The translations under genes and the position numbers were made by a program. Positions 8,560-15,000 of a DNA stretch of 15,000 nt are shown here, piece after piece (the first letter of the stretch is position 1; every line of letters starts with the position of its first letter). Under the pieces are notes generated by a model that was given only the letters and a program-made list of their open reading frames with translations, did no database searches and was not told where the DNA came from. Where the stretch lies: assembly GCF_964340395.1 (NCBI RefSeq), contig NC_135564.1:5385361-5400360 (forward strand). Direction: 5' to 3'. The DNA comes from Glandiceps talaboti (taxonomy: Eukaryota > Hemichordata > Enteropneusta > Spengelidae).

Positions 8560-9953
8560 CATGCGTGAGTGCATGCATGCATGTGTGTGTGAAATTAGAG
8601 CAATATTTGTTTGTTGGGCTTGTCCGACATTGTGCGATCGTCCCATACCAGATCTCACTACCAATGTAATTAGTTATGCAGGGTAATGTGCCCAGAGAAA
8701 GTGCAAACCACCTTCCCAGTTAAAAGTTTTGGCTTGCCAAGTAGTGTAATTGTTTCAATAGAGGGTTTTAATCAAGTGATGAGTTTATTTTCCAAATCAC
8801 TGTTGTGTCTATTTCATACATGCAGGTCATTTGATTTCTATCATGGATATGATAACCTGTAGCAAGTAGTGCATTTATTATTTTTTGCTTGGAAGGAATG
8901 GTGTTTTATATGCCCAAAATATTAATCTCTATCCTACCCATTTTTGCAGTCAATTGAAATGTATGTAATGATATTGTTGATTAGTTAGTGTTTTCTTTGT
9001 ACTCCTTACAGGATATAGTACGAGGTTTTAGATACAAGACAATAAGATGGAACTGGTTAGAGTCCATAGAGAAACCTAAAGTTGTACATGTAAGGTGCTC
9101 AGACATGATTACTAAAGGAAATACGTATGGACAAGTAACAGTAAGGTTTCATAGCAAGCAGGTAGGTACATCGATGAATTAATCTTCTCTTTCATTTGAT
9201 CAACCAAGAATCATGACTTGTGGAAAATTTGAATTCTTATTGAACTGCACGCATAGTATTGTGACATCTTATCATTCTAGTAAATGAGTTCTTGGTTTAC
9301 TAAGACAGACACAAAGTAAAACTATTCTTGCAACATGTTGATATAATAATGCTAAGATATTGAATGGATGTAGGTTTAATTATAGTCTCAGAAGGGAGGA
9401 GGCTCTGAAAGCTAGCTCCATAAACTTGCTGTGTACTGTTTTGGGACTTCCAATGTTTACACTGTCTTAATCGTAAGATGATTAGATTTGCCCAACAGTG
9501 GAACTACTATCACCCACTTCTATAATCTACCACATCAGACAACAATAGTTTTAGTTTATGTCTGTCTTAGTATACTGAAGCTTTGATAATCAGTCATGTT
9601 ATGTGAAACTGAATTTTCATACAAACTTCTCTCTTCCATCTAGTAATGATAGTCAACATTTCTCTATATTTGTTTCCTCACAGACATTAGCACTATATGA
9701 CAGATTTGGTAGGTTAATGCAAGGAAGTGAAACCACACCAAGGGATGTTCTTGAGTATGTAGTGTATGAGAAACATTTAACAAGCAGTTATGGCACATGG
9801 AGGATACATGGTAAGATAATTCCACCCTGGGCAACACATAAACAACCAATGGTCAAGACAATGGTAGTACCTAGTGACTCTGAGATTGCGGTAGAAGAAG
9901 AATCTGCAGTATCAGCTTCAGCAGCTACTGCAACTACTGGTACATCAGGCTAG
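2666..9953 (+). CDS. MRPL45: Mitochondrial large-subunit ribosomal protein mL45 (seven exons)
   Basis: Join 2666-2704, 4576-4819, 6150-6214, 7091-7242, 8353-8401, 9012-9161, 9684-9953: 969 nt, 322 residues plus TAG. mL45 is a metazoan mitoribosome large-subunit protein near the polypeptide exit that helps dock the ribosome on the inner membrane; its core has a Tim44-like fold. Seen here: a basic, acid-free N-terminus suited to mitochondrial import ([13 protein letters not shown] onward), VPVRTRKR near residue 32, YVPPEGD near 101, KDFP near 149, LVTEKCYP near 176, YGQVTVR near 223, YDRFGRLM near 238, DVLEYVV near 254 and IIPPWA near 278. These match human mL45 in order and spacing (306 residues there). 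All introns are GT-AG with phases 0,1,0,2,0,0, and reading frame is kept at every junction. The last ~22 residues are Ala/Thr/Ser/Glu-rich and probably disordered. No frameshift or stop interrupts it. Identification comes from remembered family similarity, not a search. Confidence 0.95.
2893..3504. mobile_element. Non-autonomous DNA transposon, copy E1
   Basis: 612-bp element in intron 1. Its ends are imperfect terminal inverted repeats: GCTTACCAGTCATAACGTCC at left against GGTATCCAGTCAAAACGTCC (reverse complement of the right end). Internally each end continues as a small array of AACGTCCCCGGGTCAA-type units, six at left in one orientation and five at right in the other, so the element can fold back. 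It is flanked by a perfect 8-bp duplication CTGCCTAC (2885-2892 and 3505-3512). It has no ORF of transposase size. An 8-bp duplication is typical of hAT and also of P and Merlin elements; the GG/GC ends are not the classic hAT CAG, so the superfamily stays open. Confidence 0.88.
3358..3379. repeat. (CA)n short microsatellite in E1
   Basis: Imperfect CA run inside copy E1. The equivalent run in E2 (about 4140-4156) is shorter. Confidence 0.8.
3517..4265. mobile_element. Non-autonomous DNA transposon, copy E2
   Basis: 749-bp second copy of the E1 family in the same orientation, 12 bp beyond E1. It has its own perfect 8-bp duplication CTACAATC (3509-3516 and 4266-4273), whose left copy overlaps E1's right duplication by CTAC. 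The shared interior is nearly identical to E1. E2 has three left and four right GTCCCCGGG-type units, and two segments absent from E1: 3679-3836 (158 bp, replaced in E1 by 9 bp) and 3994-4050 (57 bp). The 60-80-codon open frames over the element are by-products of the repeats; no transposase is visible. Confidence 0.88.
4576..4819 (+). CDS. MRPL45: MRPL45 exon 2
   Basis: Encodes residues 14-94 and the first base of codon 95. The acceptor is TTTTTTACAG ending at 4575 and the donor ACAG|GTAAAC at 4820, phase 1. It holds the rest of the import region and VPVRTRKRW, aligned with VPVRTKKRF in human mL45, then a Lys/Glu-rich, probably helical segment. This segment is longer than in human and accounts for most of the extra length. 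Confidence 0.93.
4944..4982. repeat. Solitary unit of the intron 4 minisatellite
   Basis: Contains AGGAACTCTGGTATATTTTA, closely matching the units at 7537-7862 (AGGAACTCTGGTAGATTTTA). It is about 2.6 kb from that array, in intron 2. Confidence 0.65.
5283..5464 (+). mobile_element. 5'-truncated SINE copy
   Basis: Matches the 3' half of the SINE at 5612-5982, from GCAATGTGAA through GGCTGCAATGGATTGTATGC and GAGCACAG, to the ATATAAAAAA and ATT-rich tail. It lacks the tRNA-like head. The same 3' end with a missing 5' end fits target-primed reverse transcription by a LINE partner. It is more diverged than the neighbouring copy. Confidence 0.8.
5612..5982 (+). mobile_element. tRNA-headed SINE, near full length
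   Basis: About 370 bp in intron 2. The head has an A-box-like TGGGTGAATGG (5626-5636; 10 of 11 consensus positions) and a B box GGTTCGAGCCC (5670-5680) at tRNA-like spacing. A central region includes GCTTCAGTCAACCCAGCTGT, and the 3' end reads AAAGCGCTATATAAAAACCC followed by (ATT)n. This layout, with a tail probably shared with a LINE, is common in marine invertebrate SINEs. The 5' boundary is uncertain by a few bases, and I found no clear target duplication. Confidence 0.85.
6150..6214 (+). CDS. MRPL45: MRPL45 exon 3
   Basis: Completes codon 95 (G|GT, Gly) and encodes residues 96-116, including the diagnostic YVPPEGD of mL45. The acceptor is ATCGACAG ending at 6149 and the donor ACAGAG|GTAAAT at 6215, phase 0. 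At 65 nt it can only be recognised by homology and frame continuity. Confidence 0.93.
6215..7090 (+). other. MRPL45 intron 3, no gene inside
   Basis: 876-bp GT-AG intron. It contains a 25-base motif (6283-6307) shared with intron 2 near 5223 and a weak hairpin (AACAGGG near 6546 with CCCCTGTT near 6574). A GTGATGA (7014-7020) and CTGA (7040-7043) are too close together for a box C/D snoRNA. Confidence 0.7.
7091..7242 (+). CDS. MRPL45: MRPL45 exon 4
   Basis: Encodes residues 117-166 and two bases of codon 167. The acceptor is AATTTTACAG ending at 7090 and the donor CA|GTAAGTAA at 7243, phase 2. It matches the human segment from the EGLIERTER-like region to the IF.EAH helix, including KDFP followed by EA.DIFI, at the entry to the Tim44-like domain. 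Confidence 0.94.
7537..7862. repeat. Degenerate minisatellite in intron 4, five units
   Basis: Units begin near 7537, 7610, 7682, 7747 and 7795. Each carries a variant of CCCCTATAAAATGACTAGG, then GGAACTCTGGTAGATTTTAC, then CTTAACAAAAACACTGA. Spacing is 73, 72, 65 and 48 bp, so the array is old and has internal deletions. It encodes nothing. Confidence 0.85.
8353..8401 (+). CDS. MRPL45: MRPL45 exon 5
   Basis: Finishes codon 167 (CA|C, His) and encodes residues 168-183, ending [11 protein letters not shown], which corresponds to LHTLVTEHCFP in human mL45. The acceptor is GTGTTTCACAG ending at 8352 and the donor CCG|GTAAGT at 8402, phase 0. At 49 nt it is the shortest internal exon. Confidence 0.94.
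8467..8592. repeat. TG / GCATGC alternating purine-pyrimidine tract
   Basis: About 125 bases of GT, TGTA and GCAT units with few breaks, starting 65 bp past exon 5. The Cys/Val/Met-rich and His/Thr-rich open frames across it (both strands, 66-84 codons) are artefacts of the repeat. Such sequence can adopt Z-form DNA. Confidence 0.93.
9012..9161 (+). CDS. MRPL45: MRPL45 exon 6
   Basis: Encodes residues 184-233, exactly 50 codons. The acceptor is CTCCTTACAG ending at 9011 and the donor AAGCAG|GTAGGT at 9162, phase 0. It includes YKT.RW..LES, VVHVRCS and [15 protein letters not shown], which follow human mL45 closely and form the beta-sheet part of the Tim44-like fold. Confidence 0.95.
9684..9953 (+). 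CDS. MRPL45: MRPL45 exon 7 and stop
   Basis: Encodes residues 234-322 and TAG. The acceptor is TTTCCTCACAG ending at 9683. It is the most conserved exon, carrying [36 protein letters not shown] and a KQP..KT motif as in human mL45. The C-terminal ~22 residues diverge into an Ala/Thr/Ser-rich tail. The frame stays open upstream of 9684, but there it is intron. Confidence 0.95.
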   Translation, partial: TLALYDRFGRLMQGSETTPRDVLEYVVYEKHLTSSYGTWRIHGKIIPPWATHKQPMVKTMVVPSDSEIAVEEESAVSASAATATTGTSG

Positions 9954-10283
9954 AAAGGAACTAATATGGCAACTGCTGTTGTTTTGAAGTCTGCAACCAA
10001 GGCTAGACCTTTGCACTGGTAGATTTTGACTATGTCTTCTCCACAGAGGCTTAGACATTTTAATTCTGTAGTTTAACGTCAGTGAAGTGTCAGCCAGAAA
10101 ACAGATGCAAGTTTTAGTGAATTATATCTTTGGTTGCTTGATGATAAAAAAAAGTTCCATTTGCAGCCAGTGCAGGTTAAAAGTGACACATATCTACTTC
10201 CTAACTTTGAGTAAAAACAAATTGTGGGGGAACAATACCATGGTTATGAAAATACTATAACAGAATCCTATGACTCGCTAGTT

Positions 10284-10420
10284 CAAGTGTGGCATACTTG
10301 GGGTGTTTGCATGAGTTCTTTCAGTGTTTTTTACGGATGTACTTTCATGACTGAGCAAGCGAAAGTACAGCAGAAAACACTGCAAGCACGAATGCAAATA
10401 CCCTGAGTACCCACACTGGC
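10284..10420. repeat. Imperfect foldback hairpin in 3'UTR
   Basis: Two arms of about 60 bases pair around a 14-base loop (10347-10360). Perfect blocks include GTACTTTC (10339-10346) with GAAAGTAC (10361-10368), and CAGTGTTTT (10322-10330) with AAAACACTG (10374-10382). Outer blocks GTTTGCAT and CCACACTGG also pair with the opposite arm. It could be a small foldback transposon relic or a transcribed RNA hairpin. Confidence 0.8.
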
Positions 10421-10483
10421 ACACACAAGGCATGGGGTTCTGTTTTTATTACATATGTTTATCCAAAATAGCATATTTCTGTA

Positions 10484-10489
10484 AATAAA
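10484..10489 (+). terminator. Polyadenylation signal AATAAA, proximal
   Basis: First canonical signal after the MRPL45 stop, giving a 3'UTR of about 550 nt if used. T-rich sequence with some TGT follows within 30-40 bases. Alternatives lie at 11000-11005 and 11566-11571. Confidence 0.5.
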
Positions 10490-10539
10490 TCATACACAAG
10501 CATGCCCTCATTTAAATATAATTTGTATGCAGGTATGTA

Positions 10540-10942
10540 GCACTGTAGTCTAGTTGCAATATGACCGTGTTACGATTTACACTAGGTTATCTTCACACAT
10601 TACATCTAGTCAAAGTTGTTACACTAGCACAGATATCTGTGCTACCCCCAACAGTGTTCACATAAACATGACGATGTCGCGTCCCCAGGTGATTTAGTTT
10701 AGTACAGCTGTAGTAATTGAATATTAATGAGCAATTATCTGAAGGAAGTAAACCAATTACAACTGCCTGTCAATTTGTGATGGATTACTACTGACTGCCC
10801 TTCACCCAGCATGGGGTTTAGCCAGATTAACGGTAAGATGTTCAACTTAACTAGACGTAACGCCTAACGGTAGTGTGTGTGAAGATAACGTAGTGTAAAT
10901 CGTAACAGTCGTATTGGAACTAGATTAGCAGCACTACAGTGC
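10540..10942. mobile_element. MITE-like inverted-repeat element
   Basis: About 400 bp bounded by arms of about 60-65 bp. Left: GCACTGTAGT, CTAGTTGCAATA, TGTTACGATTTACACTA, GTTATCTTCACACA. The right end, reverse-complemented, gives the same blocks in order with a 9-bp insertion and a few substitutions. The interior has no ORF. No convincing target duplication was found, so the boundaries are approximate and the superfamily is unknown. Confidence 0.75.
10625..10644. repeat. Perfect 20-bp palindrome
   Basis: TAGCACAGATATCTGTGCTA is its own reverse complement. It lies near the left arm of the surrounding inverted-repeat element. Confidence 0.9.
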
Positions 10943-10999
10943 AAATATCATTGGTATGCATGCACACTGGTGCAAGTAATCACAGGTACATGGTGTATT

Positions 11000-11005
11000 A
11001 ATAAA
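11000..11005 (+). terminator. Polyadenylation signal AATAAA, middle candidate
   Basis: Canonical hexamer just beyond the inverted-repeat element. If used, the transcript would include that element. Confidence 0.3.
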
Positions 11006-11565
11006 TGTTAATGCGAAGCTGAAAATTAATGTGAACTTTGATGATTAGAGTTGACTACTGTTAAGTCCTTTTAACATCCGTATGTGATATATGGTGGTGA
11101 TTCTATATCAGTAATACAAGGAAAGAGGAAAAAATGAGACAGAGTTCTATTATGTCATTCTTATTGTCACAGCTTTATAATGCAACTTTGGGAAGTTATC
11201 TTATTTTTGATAAAGGCTCAGAACCTGAGTAAGAATGATGAATTATCTGGTAAAACTCACATTTTTCATATTAGTTAGAATGCTCGTAAAAAGTTTGAAA
11301 AAGTGTGTTTATGTTTGCTACTTGTCTGTCTTGAGTGACAAAAGTGATTGTAGATTTTGAGGCATACAAAACCAGTTTTAAAGTTCCAAACGTTGTGTGT
11401 GCTAATCATGCAATTGTGACGAAGCTAGGGGGTTGCAGTGTAGACCCTCTAACCCAGATTTAATGTTCAGTCAGAGGGTTGTGCTTGAATACATACATTT
11501 GTAGAATATAACAACAATGAAATATATGAAGTTTCACCTCTGCTGACTTTGTTATGTGTATGTGA

Positions 11566-11571
11566 AATAAA
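11566..11571 (+). terminator. Polyadenylation signal AATAAA, distal candidate
   Basis: Canonical hexamer followed about 15-25 bases later by AAGTGTGTTTTCC, a good GU/U-rich downstream element. It would give a 3'UTR of about 1.6 kb containing both hairpin structures. Confidence 0.4.
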
Positions 11572-11589
11572 TATATACTGAAGGATAAG

Positions 11590-12150
11590 TGTGTTTTCCA
11601 AACTTACTGCATGGAAAGTTGAACTTCTTGATCTGGGAAGTATTGACTAATGGTTTATTTTAAAAACAAAAGAATTTATAGTTGGGTCACGAGGAGTGCC
11701 ATTCTAACGCAGTTTCTACAGTACATGTATCAAAATTAACACTTTATTGCTATCGCATGAAGTGAGAAAGTGTCATTTCTCGATGCTTCATCAAGGCCAA
11801 ATTTGATGGCATTCTGCAAACGGTTTTGCTTCTTTCATCTTTAATGGCGCAATTTGTAGGAATTTTGAGTTTACATTAATTGTATGTTGTGCATTACGAC
11901 TTTGTGTACTGCTGTTGAGGGCATGCCATTTGATTGGCGTCCACGATAAAATATGTGTCCATCAGTTTCCCAGGGCAGTCACACATAATTGAACCCATGG
12001 AACTACCGGAATATTGTATATTACTGTACGGGTAACTTCATTTGTCATAGAAACTATGAAAATAAGCTTAAAATAAAACACGCAAAGAAAGTTTGATTTT
12101 GTTTTGATGCAATCTCATTCATCGACATCCGTAGTGTAGTCTGTGTGTGG
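11590..12150. other. Intergenic DNA, no supported gene
   Basis: No open frame or RNA gene recognised. One small hairpin is present: ATGAAG-T-GAGAAA (11757-11769) with TTTCTC-GATG-CTTCAT (11776-11791). Confidence 0.6.
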
Positions 12151-12530
12151 CCAGTGCTGCAAACCCCAGATCCCATTCCCACTTTGACCAAAAATCAATA
12201 CCCCATTTTAGACCATGATAGATTTTTTAAAAGATGAAAGTTTAGACCTAAATACATTTTCCTTATATAAGGCAACATTCTGGGGCAATTAATGGTAGTT
12301 ATGATTTGGTAAAGGACAATGGACCACCGTGACTTAGTAATAGACCACGCAAATTTATCGAAAATAATGCAAAGTGGACCCCGTTTTATACTCTTCAGCT
12401 CGAATTTTTTTTTAACAAACTCATTTTAGACCAAAGGGCTAGAAAACGCACCCCAAAGGGCGCCACATATATATACTCAAATAAGGGGAGTAGCCCCTCC
12501 TCTCCCCCTTCCGGGGGGGGGGGGGGGGTT
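12150..12530. repeat. Degraded interspersed repeat with terminal G run
   Basis: AT-rich segment with recurring TTTTAGACCA (12206-12215 and 12424-12433), further GACC blocks, and GGACCCCGTTTTA (12373-12385). It ends in a C-rich stretch and 16 consecutive G (12513-12528). The internal recurrence suggests an eroded repeat; I cannot name the family. Confidence 0.45.
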
Positions 12531-12832
12531 AAAAGGGTTCATATAAACTTGCTCAGAACACCACACCATGTGCACAAGCGTATGTAGTTATACGCCCTTT
12601 ATACACAGACCGTATTTAGAATAGGATTAGTTACTGCTGCCGCATTCAATATAGTAAGGATATATTTATTTCGTACATGCTTTGCATATATAATATTAGA
12701 TGTTAACACAAATTATATCATGTTGTATTAACTTGTATACCCACTCGTAATAATAATATGCTATCGAAACCACTGCCGGCTACGCGCCCGCCACACCTCA
12801 AACTATAAACGCATGAATAGGTGGTGTGTAAC
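12531..12832. other. Intergenic DNA, nothing recognised
   Basis: AT-rich, with no ORF, RNA gene or repeat that I can support. Confidence 0.5.
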
Positions 12833-12860
12833 ACCATGGATGTATTAATACATCCATGGT
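12833..12860. repeat. Perfect 28-bp palindrome
   Basis: ACCATGGATGTATT is followed directly by its reverse complement AATACATCCATGGT, with no spacer. Outer GTGT (12826-12829) and ACAC (12862-12865) can extend the stem across small bulges. Confidence 0.93.
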
Positions 12861-12924
12861 AACACAGTTGTAATGTAACTAGGGAGTGCCTACAATTTCG
12901 CGTGTCAGAAGCACTTTTATATAG

Positions 12925-12972
<48 letters not shown>

Positions 12973-13011
12973 CATCTATATATCTATCTATCTATCTATC
13001 TACCTACCTAC

Positions 13012-13043
<32 letters not shown>

Positions 13044-13044
13044 A
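12925..13044. repeat. (CTAT)n microsatellite
   Basis: About 120 bases of TATC units with a few variants (CCAT near 12971, a short CTAC run near 13000). It is probably length-polymorphic. Confidence 0.97.
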
Positions 13045-13207
13045 AATATGATAATCGAATTGGATAAAGTAAGACACTCTCGAAACTGTAGCAACCTGCT
13101 CTTTATCGACAGAAAGAGTCGAGTTAGCATGGTTAGTAAAATCTCAGTAGATGTACAGTGATTCAAATGTTTTGATCATATAGTGTTAATTTTACGTTTT
13201 CTCGTAT

Positions 13208-13291
13208 GTCAGGATGGCCGAGCGGTCTAAGGCGCTGCGTTCAGGTCGCAGTCTACTCTTGTAGGCGTGGGTTCGAATCCCACTTCTGACA
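13208..13291 (+). tRNA. tRNA-Leu (anticodon CAG)
   Basis: 84-nt type II tRNA that decodes CUG. The acceptor GTCAGGA pairs with TTCTGAC (one G-U), with discriminator A at 13291. Anticodon stem CTGCG/CGCAG holds loop TTCAGGT, anticodon CAG at 13242-13244. The long variable arm CTAC-TCTT-GTAG is typical of leucine tRNA, and the T stem GTGGG/CCCAC holds TTCGAAT. Internal promoter: A box TGGCCGAGCGG (13215-13225) and B box GGTTCGAATCC (13270-13280). No intron and no encoded CCA. It is nearly identical to vertebrate tRNA-Leu-CAG apart from the variable arm, so it is probably functional, not a SINE. Confidence 0.98.
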
Positions 13292-13295
13292 GTAA

Positions 13296-13302
13296 TTTTT
13301 TT
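13296..13302 (+). terminator. RNA polymerase III terminator
   Basis: Seven consecutive T beginning 5 nt after the tRNA 3' end. Confidence 0.9.
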
Positions 13303-14430
13303 CCACACTTTTTGGACCCCGTATGTACTGTGTTAATAACTCTTTCGACGTTTTTGTTCCTTTTATATACTCATTGTTCTTTTATATATCGTCTTTCTTT
13401 TATTATATTTCTGATGATCGCTGTCGATGTCCATGCTTCCGGATCCGTTGTAATATGTCTTTCTCCTGAGGGCGCTCTTCACGTCCGCAAAACTTGTATT
13501 CGTAGTGCACATTAGCCACAGAGCAGTACCGAAGCTTTTCTTTTTCACCCAAATGACAAATTTGAAAACACACTTTTCCATCATTCTACACATATTCAGA
13601 GCTTGGTTTGCAATTGCTCAAAATAAGTTTCACGGGTTTTTTCACGAGACTCAGTCCGCGTCCTCAGTCAACCACAAGGGCTCGTTTCTACCGAATAATT
13701 ACAGGGGAGAGGGGAGGGCAGTATACAGATGTTAAAAATGGTATATAAATGATTGGATTACAAATAACAAATTTAGTAATTGAGCTGAAATGAATTTAAA
13801 TTTCCTTGCATAGGGCCTATTGGCGTAAACTTAGTGACCCCTCTGGGTCAACTACTTATGAAAAGACATTGTAAGCCTAGCTGTTATTAAGTCAAAGGTC
13901 AATATCATCCGTAGGTAGCTATAGTGTAGTGACAAGTTTAAATCTTGGACAAAACCGAAGTTTTTAATATGTCGCTATGTTAAAACTGCACAAGTTGTAA
14001 CTGAAGTATCATTTTTTGATCAGACAACCTGATATCATTCATGACTACTACACCGTGAGAAACGGGTTGAAAAATTACCACCGCTGAGGGCGCTAATTTT
14101 TTCCGCGGACCCGCAAATGAATGACCCACTGGTGATGCAATGCTGTTCATGGTTCATGTACGATATTATGAGTAAGTTATTTTACCCAACAAAACATTTA
14201 AAACCCAGTATTCCAGTTGGGTTAGAGTTAAGGTTATTAACACAATATAGACATCTCACATGGCCATCTCATGATCAAATCGCTGCTGACAACCACATAG
14301 TATGACTAGTACTGTAACTGTGAAAGGACGCACCCCCTTCAACTTCAATTATTGTATTATCATTGCGTGTGTCGGTACACAGATGTGTGTCTGTGTATCT
14401 GTATATGAACAGTTAGTTAGTTTCTTCGTT
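13303..14430. other. Intergenic DNA, no supported gene
   Basis: Open frames of 60-82 codons (for example 13267-13515, which begins inside the tRNA, and 14117-14305) have no family resemblance. TGAGGGCGCT occurs at about 13466 and 14086. A hairpin TGACCC-CTCT-GGGTCA sits at 13835-13850. Confidence 0.55.
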
Positions 14431-14439
14431 CGTTATTTA

Positions 14440-14462
14440 ATTAGTTAGTTAGTTAGTTAGTG

Positions 14463-14554
<92 letters not shown>
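14440..14554. repeat. (TTAG)n then (AT)n microsatellites
   Basis: Five or six TTAG units (to 14460), followed by about 90 bases of AT with one G interruption, abutting the left arm of the inverted repeat. Confidence 0.95.
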
Positions 14555-14556
<2 letters not shown>

Positions 14557-14619
14557 AAAACTATTGCGCTCTGCCACTGCGGTATAGAGCACTGTCTTAG
14601 CAGATTGATACTCACCGAG

Positions 14620-14717
<98 letters not shown>

Positions 14718-14778
14718 CGGTGAGTATCAATCTGCTAAGACAGTGCTCTATACCGCAGTGGCAGAGCGTAATAGTTTT
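14557..14778. repeat. 64-bp inverted repeat around (TA)n
   Basis: Left arm 14557-14620 and right arm 14715-14778 are reverse complements apart from two positions (14566/14769 and 14619/14716). The spacer 14621-14714 is pure TA dinucleotide. Each arm contains CTCTGCCACTGCGGTATAGA or its complement. The near-identity implies a recent origin or ongoing homogenisation. With the hammerhead-like motif 23 bp to the right, it is probably the terminal part of a retroelement. Confidence 0.93.
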
Positions 14779-14800
14779 GGTAGTACTGGAACTCTTTCTT

Positions 14801-14850
14801 GGTTGTAACTCGGAGTTTCACGCATAGTGCGATCATCAGACAACTCTGAG
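14801..14850 (-). ncRNA. Hammerhead-ribozyme-like motif (type I), possibly Penelope-like element end
   Basis: Read on the minus strand: stem I strand GTTGT (14844-14840), CTGATGA core (14839-14833), stem II CGCA-CTA-TGCG, GAAA core (14819-14816), stem III ACT-CCG-AGT, nucleotide 17 = T (14807), then ACAAC (14806-14802), which closes stem I with GTTGT perfectly. An outer CTC (14850-14848) can pair with GAG (14794-14792). Type I hammerheads with a very short stem III are known from Penelope-like element termini. The deviation is a T/T mismatch at the base of stem II, where active ribozymes prefer G-C, so activity may be weakened or lost. No reverse transcriptase is visible before the window ends. 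Confidence 0.7.
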
Positions 14851-15000
14851 GCCTACTCTCTGGGTGTGCAACCAGGCAGCCCCACTGTACCAAAATGCAC
14901 TAAAAACCAGCGGCCACAAAGAGAACATCACGTACACCAGCACCCCGACGCAAAAAAACAAGAAAAACATACAGACAGACGGAGTGACAGACAGGCAGGC
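14851..15000. other. Right edge, possible retroelement body
   Basis: No gene recognised. It contains an imperfect ACAG/GACA run (about 14969-15000) and an A-rich tract. It may belong to the element carrying the hammerhead-like motif, but it is too short to tell. Confidence 0.3.

Larger units (their letters stand above)
9954..10539 (+). other. MRPL45 3'UTR (probable)
   Basis: Non-coding sequence between the stop codon and the first AATAAA. It contains a large imperfect hairpin (10284-10420). The open frame at 10224-10406 falls on that hairpin and has no protein character. Confidence 0.6.

Noticed and set aside
8410-8686. Cys/Val/Met-rich and His/Thr-rich open frames
   Set aside because: Pure translation of the GT/GCATGC microsatellite on each strand.
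9603-9683. Upstream extension of the exon 7 open frame
   Set aside because: The frame stays open by chance; TTTCCTCACAG at 9673-9683 is a good acceptor, and homology with mL45 begins right after it and joins exon 6 in frame.
13267-13515. 82-codon plus-strand open frame
   Set aside because: Starts inside the tRNA-Leu T arm and has no protein family features.
14117-14305. 62-codon open frame near the right end
   Set aside because: No recognisable motif, no splice context, and of a length expected by chance.
14571-14620. tRNA-like D-arm in the inverted-repeat arm (TGCCACTGCGGTATAGAGC)
   Set aside because: The A-box match fails at two conserved positions and there is no B box or T arm downstream, only (TA)n.

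Overview
The window is animal nuclear DNA. It is AT-rich, has GT-AG introns, a nuclear mitochondrial-ribosomal-protein gene, a eukaryotic tRNA gene without CCA, tRNA-headed SINEs, foldback DNA transposons and abundant microsatellites. The mixture looks like a marine invertebrate (lower deuterostome, cnidarian or mollusc), but I cannot fix the phylum from sequence alone.

Layout. Positions 1-2460 hold no gene I can support, only AT-rich intergenic DNA with a short dispersed repeat, a degenerate pentamer repeat and an (AATA)n microsatellite. From 2666 to 9953 (+) lies one complete seven-exon gene for mitochondrial ribosomal protein L45 (mL45, Tim44-like fold), 322 residues when spliced, with every junction in frame. 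Its introns carry two neighbouring copies of one transposon family with minisatellite-built ends (intron 1), two SINE copies (intron 2), a degenerate ~70-bp minisatellite (intron 4) and an alternating purine-pyrimidine tract (intron 5). Positions 9954-11570 are 3'UTR and downstream DNA with three AATAAA signals, one large imperfect hairpin and one inverted-repeat element. Positions 11600-13200 are intergenic with a degraded repeat, a 16-G run, a 28-bp perfect palindrome and a (CTAT)n tract. A tRNA-Leu(CAG) gene lies at 13208-13291. From 14430 to the right edge there is (AT)n, a 64-bp inverted repeat around (TA)n, and a minus-strand motif with the architecture of a type I hammerhead ribozyme, which suggests the end of a Penelope-like or similar retroelement running off the window.

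The two real genes, MRPL45 and tRNA-Leu, are both translation components but show no sign of shared regulation. The most interesting content is in the mobile DNA: the transposon pair with overlapping 8-bp target duplications, and the hammerhead-like motif beside the AT-cored inverted repeat. Almost all other open reading frames of 60-90 codons fall in repeats or introns, or are shadows.
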